Shown: piece by piece, positions 6,961 through 11,267 of the stretch
Numbering within the stretch: the first letter of the stretch is position 1
Layout: every line of letters begins with the position of its first letter
Assembly: GCA_052139595.1 (NCBI GenBank)
Contig: JBKQWK010000048.1
Location: 1 to 11,267 of the forward strand
From: JBKQWK01 sp052139595
Lineage (GTDB): Bacteria > Actinomycetota > Thermoleophilia > UBA2241
DNA length: 11,267 nt
Direction of reading: 5' to 3'
Made by a program: the position numbers and the translations under genes
Notes under the pieces: model-generated
Told to the model about the DNA's origin: nothing
What the model saw: only the letters and a program-made list of their open reading frames with translations
The model's database searches: none

Positions 6961-6989
6961 AGGGTACCCCTTCGCTGCCGACGCCGCAA
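6961..6989 (-). promoter_or_regulatory. Candidate promoter giving a leaderless transporter mRNA
   Basis: Minus-strand TACCCT (6966-6961) lies exactly 6 nt before the transporter ATG, with a weak TTGCGG (6989-6984) 17 nt upstream. Transcription would begin at or next to the start codon. The same geometry occurs for the divergent phosphatase gene. Confidence 0.4.
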
Positions 6990-7064
6990 GCGTCAATTTT
7001 GCCCGGCGACACCCGCTGGATCCTTGCCGTCATTCATCGATCGTTTTCAGCATCGCTGCAGTGC

Positions 7065-7076
7065 TACCATACGCGT
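7065..7076 (+). promoter_or_regulatory. Candidate -10 box giving a leaderless phosphatase mRNA
   Basis: TACCAT (7065-7070) is followed by 6 nt (ACGCGT) and the ATG at 7077. No Shine-Dalgarno sequence precedes this ATG. No convincing -35 box is seen at 17 nt. The match to the transporter side (TACCCT, 6 nt, ATG) supports both start choices. Confidence 0.4.
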
Positions 7077-9239
7077 ATGAGCACTCCACGCTCGAGCGGC
7101 GAGATCAAGCCCAGCGCTCGTCCCGAACCCCAGCGCATCGGCGCTGAACGTCTCCCCGCCACGGCGCGCGTGTACGGCACTCTCTCCGGCTGGGGCGCAG
7201 TTCTGCGCCGTCACTGGCAGCTGACTGTTCTCGCCGCCGCCGTTGTCGAGCTGCTTGCGCTGCTTCCGTTTGCGATCATTGACCCGCTGCCGTTCTTTGG
7301 CATGCCAGGCGCTCTAGCAACCGCGGTCAGCCTTGCTACGGCCATCGTTCTGGGACCCTGGCCGGGCGGCGCCGTTGCCTTCGTCGGCGGCATCTTCTTT
7401 GCGACCACCGTTGCCGCCGGGCGCCACCACTACCGGCTCGACGCGACCATTCTGACGGTCATTTTGTGGATCCTTGTTGCTCTGCTCGCCGGGATCGTCT
7501 CTCAACATCAACGCCGCCGCCTGGCAGCATCGATCGCCGAGATTGACGAACATGAAGAGCAGCTGCGCCTCACGCTCGACGCCGCCGATACGGCGGTTGG
7601 TCTTTTTTTGGGCAGCGACCTCGCCTGCGCCCACGCCAACGACCGCTTGCGCCGTCTTTTCGCGCGCGATGACTGGGAAGGCAGGCCGCTGGTTGATCTC
7701 ATACCCCAGCTGGACAGCGCCATAATCGCCGCCCTGGACTCTTGCGCCCGCGGCGAGCGCGGCCGGGTGCGCCAGAACGAGGTGCGGTTGCCGGTACACG
7801 AACGCGAGCGTGTGTTCACGCTCTCCGCGCGCTGCACCCAGAACGACATCGCGACCGTCTTCCTGACGCTTGCCGACACCACCGCCGCCGTTCGCATGCG
7901 CCGTTCGCTCGAGCAGTTGCTCGACTTTTCGCAGCAGCTCTCGGCCGATGCCGCGCCGCGAGCCGTCGCTCAGGCGGTTTGCGAGACGGCAATCGACCTA
8001 TTTGGCTGCGCCGGCTCGTCCTACTGGACCGTGAACGACCAGCTCCTCAGTCTGCTCGCACGCGCGCCGCGACCGGCGACCCAGACCAGCTGGGATCTGG
8101 CTGAGTTCCCAGAACTCACTGATGTGCTACGCACCCGTCAAATTCAGGTCATCGACGACGCTCAGAAACACTACGGTCTGGACGCCGTGAGCGAGGCCAG
8201 CGGTGTGGCCGGCAACGACGCACAGCGCTACCTGATGCGTGAAGGTTTTCGCTCCATGATGTGGTTGCCAGTGGCGCACGGCGTCCACGTCGATGCCGTC
8301 ATGTTCCTTGGCTGGCTCGAAAAGTCGCCCGCGATCAGCGAAGAGACGCTGGGCCTCGTCACGCGCTTCGCCGGTGAAGCAAGCGCAGCAATCGAGCGCA
8401 GCGAGCGCCTGGTTGCCCGGAATGAGGTGGAGGCTCTCTTCCACAGCCTCGAGGCCCGCCTCTTGCCGCGCTTTCACCTGAAAACACGGGACCTCGATTT
8501 CGATTTTCGCTACCGTGCCGGCGAGCAGCGCATGAACATCGGTGGCGACTTTCTCGGCGCAATCGAACAGCCCGACGGCACTCTGGCGCTCGTCATCGGC
8601 GACGTCAGCGGGCACGGTCCCGATGCTGCTGCCATGGGCGCCATGCTGCGCTCCTCCTGGCGCTCACTGGCGCTGGCGGGGATAGAACCTCTGATGCTGG
8701 TGAGAAACCTCGATGCACTCATGCTGCGTGACCGACGCGGCCCGGAGGAGTTTGCTACGATCTGCCTGGTCTGGGTTAACGCCGACCTGCGCCGCGTGCG
8801 CATCATCCTCGCCGGCCATCACCGACCACTGCTTCTTGACCGCAGTGATCGGAGAGCCGAGGAATCTGCCGTGAGTGGCGACACCGCGCGCCAGCGCGTG
8901 AGCGAGTCGCCGAGCACGCAAACGACAAGCGAGGTCTTCGTCCCCTACGGCCCCCCTCTCGGCATACTGCCACCCGACGAAGCTGCCTGGCAGGTCAGCG
9001 AGATTGAGTTACCCGACCATTGGGCGCTGCTGCTCTATACCGACGGTCTGGTCGAAGGATTTGCCGAGCCGGGGGCACGCGAACGCTTTGGTCTGGAGCG
9101 ATTGCGTGCCGTCGTGACACGCGAACTCGACGGCGATCCCGGCGCCGCCCTGGACCGCGTACTCGCCGTAGCGCGGCGCGCCAATGGCGGCGCTTTCGCT
9201 GATGACGTGGCCATGCTCCTGCTGCAAAACCGGGACTGA
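7077..9239 (+). CDS. Membrane-bound PAS-GAF-PP2C (SpoIIE/RsbU-type) serine/threonine phosphatase
   Basis: A signal-transducing protein phosphatase that probably dephosphorylates an anti-sigma-factor antagonist in a partner-switching stress pathway; no partner is encoded nearby. Of 720 residues, about 49-142 form four transmembrane helices. A linker helix and PAS-like domain (about 151-274, with LTLDAADTAVGLFLGSDLAC) follow, then a GAF domain (about 277-444) and the PP2C domain (about 449-716). Metal-binding and catalytic motifs are present: NIGGDFLG (487-494), IGDVSGHGPDAAA (507-519), AGHHRP (579-584), YTDGLVEGF (654-662) and ADDVAMLLL (708-716). A hydrophilic stretch at about 588-619 looks like a variable loop. 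The second aspartate often seen in GGDFYD is replaced (GGDFLG), as in some homologues. A TTG at 6999 would add 26 residues, but they are not family-like and the ATG has a TACCAT box 6 nt upstream. Intact. Confidence 0.96.
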   Translation: MSTPRSSGEIKPSARPEPQRIGAERLPATARVYGTLSGWGAVLRRHWQLTVLAAAVVELLALLPFAIIDPLPFFGMPGALATAVSLATAIVLGPWPGGAVAFVGGIFFATTVAAGRHHYRLDATILTVILWILVALLAGIVSQHQRRRLAASIAEIDEHEEQLRLTLDAADTAVGLFLGSDLACAHANDRLRRLFARDDWEGRPLVDLIPQLDSAIIAALDSCARGERGRVRQNEVRLPVHERERVFTLSARCTQNDIATVFLTLADTTAAVRMRRSLEQLLDFSQQLSADAAPRAVAQAVCETAIDLFGCAGSSYWTVNDQLLSLLARAPRPATQTSWDLAEFPELTDVLRTRQIQVIDDAQKHYGLDAVSEASGVAGNDAQRYLMREGFRSMMWLPVAHGVHVDAVMFLGWLEKSPAISEETLGLVTRFAGEASAAIERSERLVARNEVEALFHSLEARLLPRFHLKTRDLDFDFRYRAGEQRMNIGGDFLGAIEQPDGTLALVIGDVSGHGPDAAAMGAMLRSSWRSLALAGIEPLMLVRNLDALMLRDRRGPEEFATICLVWVNADLRRVRIILAGHHRPLLLDRSDRRAEESAVSGDTARQRVSESPSTQTTSEVFVPYGPPLGILPPDEAAWQVSEIELPDHWALLLYTDGLVEGFAEPGARERFGLERLRAVVTRELDGDPGAALDRVLAVARRANGGAFADDVAMLLLQNRD

Positions 9240-9251
9240 CCGGCTCGCCGG
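9240..9251. terminator. Short palindrome between convergent phosphatase and kinase genes
   Basis: CCGGC (9240-9244) and GCCGG (9247-9251) are complementary around a 2-bp centre and fill the 15-bp gap between two convergent stop codons. The loop is too short for a good hairpin unless the stem partly opens, and there is no T-tract. Position is the main support. Confidence 0.25.
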
Positions 9252-9254
9252 CGT

Positions 9255-10088
9255 TCAGCGAAAAATGCGCTCGCCGCGCGAACGCCAGGCACCAAAGTGA
9301 GCACAAGCCGCCGTTGCTTCGCCGATGCCGCGCTCGATGGCCTCGTCCGCAGCACCACCGGCCAGAGTGGAGACGATGAAGCCGGCAATGAACGCGTCGC
9401 CGGCGCCGAGTGTGTCAACAATCATAACGTGGCGCGCCGCGCGCTCAAACAGACGCCCCTCACCCCAGGCCACCACGCCGTAACGGCCGCGCGTGGTGAT
9501 AGCACAGCGCGCGCCGGAGGCGACGACGCGCTGCACATGGCGGCGGGCTTCATCTTCGGTCAGGTCACGGCCGTTAAAGAATGCCACTTCAAGATGGGGC
9601 GCAAAGGTGCCCACGAGTTTCTCGGTCCACGTGTCGCCAAAGTCATAGCTCAGCGACACGCCTTCGGCCGCAAGCAGCGTCAGAGCCCCACCGTCGGCCT
9701 CACTCAGGCCAGCGCAGTGGACCCACGTGCACTCGAGCAGAAATGGCACCTGAGCGCCATTGACGTGCAAGCTGGCGGAGACGCCGGGATCGGCGCTGAC
9801 GATCTGCTGTTCGTCGCCGATCGGGCGCAACACGGCAACACTGGTGCTACCCTCGCCGACCACAAGGTGCGAGACGTCGACGCCCTCGGCAGCGAGCCCG
9901 GCGCGCACGGCATCCCCATCGGGGTCGGCGCCGACAACGCCGATGTACACGCTCTCCATCCCGGCGTGACTCAGGCGAACAGCCACGTTGGCGGCGTGGC
10001 CGGCGACCACCTCTATGGTCGATCCTTCGTAGCGAGTGAGACAGTTATCGCCCACACAGGCGACCAGCGGCTTGTGTGTCTCCATCAT
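9255..10088 (-). CDS. PfkB-family sugar kinase, fructoselysine 6-kinase (FrlD)-like
   Basis: A cytosolic ATP-dependent kinase that phosphorylates a sugar or sugar-amine conjugate. The 277-residue length and the ends (ACVGDNCLTRY at 10-20; ACAHFGAW at 261-268) are most like the FrlD branch, which acts on fructosamines, rather than ribokinase. The PfkB signature VDTLGAGDAFIAGF (224-237) includes the catalytic Asp231, and AITTRGRYGVVAW (196-208) matches the nucleotide-site strand. The substrate-site motif is AGHAANVAV instead of the usual GGNAxNVAV (residues 29-37), a conserved-position change that may affect specificity. The ATG at 10088 is followed at once by another; AAGGAG lies about 13 nt upstream, slightly far. 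Its expected partner, a SIS-domain deglycase or isomerase, lies divergently upstream as a remnant, so the pathway is probably broken or uses another isomerase. The substrate is inferred only. Confidence 0.93.
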   Translation of the reverse strand: MMETHKPLVACVGDNCLTRYEGSTIEVVAGHAANVAVRLSHAGMESVYIGVVGADPDGDAVRAGLAAEGVDVSHLVVGEGSTSVAVLRPIGDEQQIVSADPGVSASLHVNGAQVPFLLECTWVHCAGLSEADGGALTLLAAEGVSLSYDFGDTWTEKLVGTFAPHLEVAFFNGRDLTEDEARRHVQRVVASGARCAITTRGRYGVVAWGEGRLFERAARHVMIVDTLGAGDAFIAGFIVSTLAGGAADEAIERGIGEATAACAHFGAWRSRGERIFR

Positions 10089-10124
10089 CGTGCCGAGCTC
10101 ACTCCTTCTTGTGGTTCACGCCTT

Positions 10125-10145
10125 GGCCCGCGCCCAGCGCGGGCC
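10125..10145. promoter_or_regulatory. GC-rich perfect inverted repeat upstream of the sugar kinase
   Basis: GGCCCGCG (10125-10132) and CGCGGGCC (10138-10145) form an 8-bp perfect stem with loop CCCAG, 37 to 57 nt upstream of the kinase start. It could be a leader hairpin or an operator in the divergent control region. The remainder of 10089-10325 shows only a small AT-rich inverted repeat (GTTTTGAAAAC, 10228-10238) and no convincing promoter. Confidence 0.45.
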
Positions 10146-10325
10146 GTCTCCCCACAAGCTTACCTGCTCAGCCAGTAATCAAGAAAGTCGAAAATCCACA
10201 CTGGATGCAAATACCAGCCGTGCGTCCGTTTTGAAAACACGGAGTTGACGTTCGGCTGATACAGCGGCACTGCCGGCGCCTGGACTTGGGACAGGGACCG
10301 AGATTGTGCGCGGTGAGCGTCCTAC

Positions 10326-10519
10326 ATGCGAGACGAAATCCTGGAGCAACCGGCGGATTCGCTGCCTCCGGCGTGCTTGAGCTGCCGCTGAGCACGCCCG
10401 AGCCGCTAACGCCGCTGGTCGCCGTACTCCCCGGTCAGTTGCTGGCTTACCACCTCTCGTTGGCACGCGGCTTCGACCCGGATAAGCCGCGTGGCCTGCG
10501 CAAGGTGACACGCTACTGA
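10326..10519 (+). pseudogene. Remnant of a SIS-domain sugar isomerase/deglycase (GlmS/FrlB-like), most of the gene deleted
   Basis: The ATG at 10326 begins MRDEILEQPADSL, the conserved N-terminus of SIS-domain proteins related to the GlmS isomerase half, with a GGTGAG stretch shortly upstream. In another frame the next bases give the C-terminus of the same family: VLELPLSTPEPLTPLVAVLP, GQLLAYHLSLARG and FDPDKPRGLRKVTRY, stop at 10517-10519. Both SIS domains, roughly 270 residues, are missing, so an internal deletion with a frame change joined the ends near 10350-10375. The relatives isomerise aminosugar phosphates or cleave fructosamine phosphates. It sits divergently from a FrlD-like kinase, the gene it would be expected to work with, which favours the deglycase reading. 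It cannot be functional. Confidence 0.8.
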
Positions 10520-10581
10520 CGGCGAAACAACAGCAATGTCACCACGAGTGGCTCGTCGCGAAGTGACGGAAGGATAACGGC

Positions 10582-11267
10582 GTGGACACAAGCAACTCCT
10601 TGATCGACCTGCTCGAACAGCTCGTGCGCATTGACTCGACCAACCCATCACTGGTGGCCAAGGCGCCCGGCGAAGCCGAACTGGCGCAGTTTCTCGCCAC
10701 CCGCCTCGCCAAGGCAGGTCTCGAGATCGATTTGTGGGATGTCGCCCCGGGGCGGCCCAACTTGGTCGCCAAACTGGCCGGCAGCGGTGGCGGGCGAAGT
10801 CTCATGTTCGTTGCCCATATGGATGTCGTCGGTGCCGAAAAGGCCGCCTTTCAACCGATTACCTTCGCCTCCCAGCTCTTTGGCCGGGGCAGTAATGATA
10901 TGAAGGCCGGCATCGCCGCTGCCGTCGTCGCTCTCGAGCGCCTGGCTGAGTTCCCGGCCTTTCTCCGCGGCGACGTCTACTTTGCCGGCTGTGTAGACGA
11001 AGAGTGGGTCAGCGCCGGCGCTTCAGCACTGGTCGAACGCTACAGGCCCGACGCCGCCATCCTGCCCGAGCGGACCAACCTCGACGTTGTCATTGCCCAC
11101 GGCGGCTTCGCCTGGTTTGAGGTCGCCAGCCACGGCGTCGAGGCGGCCGGCGACAACCCTGACCGGGGCGTCGATGCGATTCGTTTGCTCGGCCCGGTGC
11201 TCAGCGGCATCGGCCGCCTTGACGCCGAGCTGGCAAGCCGACGTGCCGCGGCCTTCGGCCGCGGCAG
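10582..11267 (+). CDS. M20-family zinc peptidase/deacylase (ArgE/DapE/CPG2 type), 3' end beyond the window
   Basis: A cytosolic di-zinc amidohydrolase that removes an acyl group or terminal amino acid from a small substrate. The GTG at 10582 follows GGAAGGA with 7-nt spacing. The 228 visible residues include the catalytic domain with AHMDVV (His79, Asp81), GRGSNDMKAG (bridging Asp106), CVDEEW (the Glu pair at 140-141; one is the general base) and LPERTNL (zinc ligand Glu163). The dimerisation domain follows (IAHGGFAWFEVASHG). Relatives usually have HGVAAHGS at that point; here it is HGVEAAGD, so the conserved His is Ala189. That His normally reaches the active site of the partner subunit, so activity or substrate may differ. 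The frame is open to the edge. It begins 62 bp after the SIS remnant on the same strand, suggesting a former operon; the substrate cannot be assigned. Confidence 0.94.
   Translation, partial: MDTSNSLIDLLEQLVRIDSTNPSLVAKAPGEAELAQFLATRLAKAGLEIDLWDVAPGRPNLVAKLAGSGGGRSLMFVAHMDVVGAEKAAFQPITFASQLFGRGSNDMKAGIAAAVVALERLAEFPAFLRGDVYFAGCVDEEWVSAGASALVERYRPDAAILPERTNLDVVIAHGGFAWFEVASHGVEAAGDNPDRGVDAIRLLGPVLSGIGRLDAELASRRAAAFGRG

Noticed and set aside
10539..10567. GTCAC/GTGAC inverted repeat with an inner ACGAG/CTCGT stem as a terminator between the SIS remnant and the M20 gene
   Set aside because: Stems are short and interrupted by uneven loops, with no T-tract; chance is likely in GC-rich DNA.
1..11267. 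Reassignment of TGA to tryptophan
   Set aside because: The intact transporter, phosphatase and sugar kinase all end naturally at TGA at family-typical lengths and use TGG for Trp throughout, so the internal TGAs in broken genes are ordinary nonsense codons.

Overview
This is a GC-rich stretch with compact intergenic spaces, GTG starts and a mixture of Shine-Dalgarno-led and apparently leaderless genes. The gene content (a HEAT-repeat protein coupled to a glycosyltransferase, an actinobacterial-style SpoIIE phosphatase with PAS and GAF domains, a DHA2 transporter, a FrlD-like sugar kinase beside a SIS-domain protein) suggests an environmental, possibly soil, high-GC bacterium such as a Chloroflexota or Actinomycetota relative. 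That placement is an inference; no rRNA or tRNA is present to test it.

Layout from left to right. (1) 1-1999, minus strand: a two-gene exopolysaccharide-type operon, a membrane-anchored HEAT-repeat protein followed by a family 2 glycosyltransferase. Both genes are broken: two frameshifts in the first; a nonsense codon, a 44-bp tandem duplication and a 1-nt loss in the second. (2) 2203-3423, plus: an intact YegS/diacylglycerol-kinase-like lipid kinase carrying an insertion made partly of a 42-bp tandem repeat. (3) 3605-5346, minus: a degraded defence-type island: a coding tail of unknown origin, a HigB-like toxin with three frameshifts, a HigA-like antitoxin with a Trp-to-TGA nonsense codon, and, fused in frame to the antitoxin by a deletion, the C-terminal PD-(D/E)XK nuclease end of a type III-restriction-like helicase. 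(4) 5347-6954 minus and 7077-9239 plus: an intact divergent pair, a DHA2-family drug exporter and a membrane PAS-GAF-PP2C phosphatase; both have the same arrangement of a TACC(A/C)T box, 6 nt, then ATG. (5) 9255-10088 minus: an intact PfkB kinase of fructoselysine-6-kinase type. It diverges from 10326-10519 plus, a SIS-domain sugar isomerase/deglycase reduced to its first and last residues. (6) 10582 to the right edge, plus: an M20 metallopeptidase, open at the window end.

The main pattern is the alternation of intact single-gene units with heavily damaged accessory modules (polysaccharide synthesis, toxin-antitoxin/restriction, amino-sugar or Amadori-product metabolism). About 6.5 kb of intact coding sequence shows no frame lesion, while under 3.5 kb of accessory sequence carries at least ten. 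This points to selective decay of dispensable modules rather than a uniform sequencing error rate, although several toxin lesions lie in or near short homopolymers and an assembly cause cannot be excluded from sequence alone. I see no clear undescribed functional system. The most unusual objects are the in-frame HTH/nuclease fusion, the SIS-gene remnant, the repeat-expanded lipid kinase, and an M20 enzyme lacking a normally conserved histidine.
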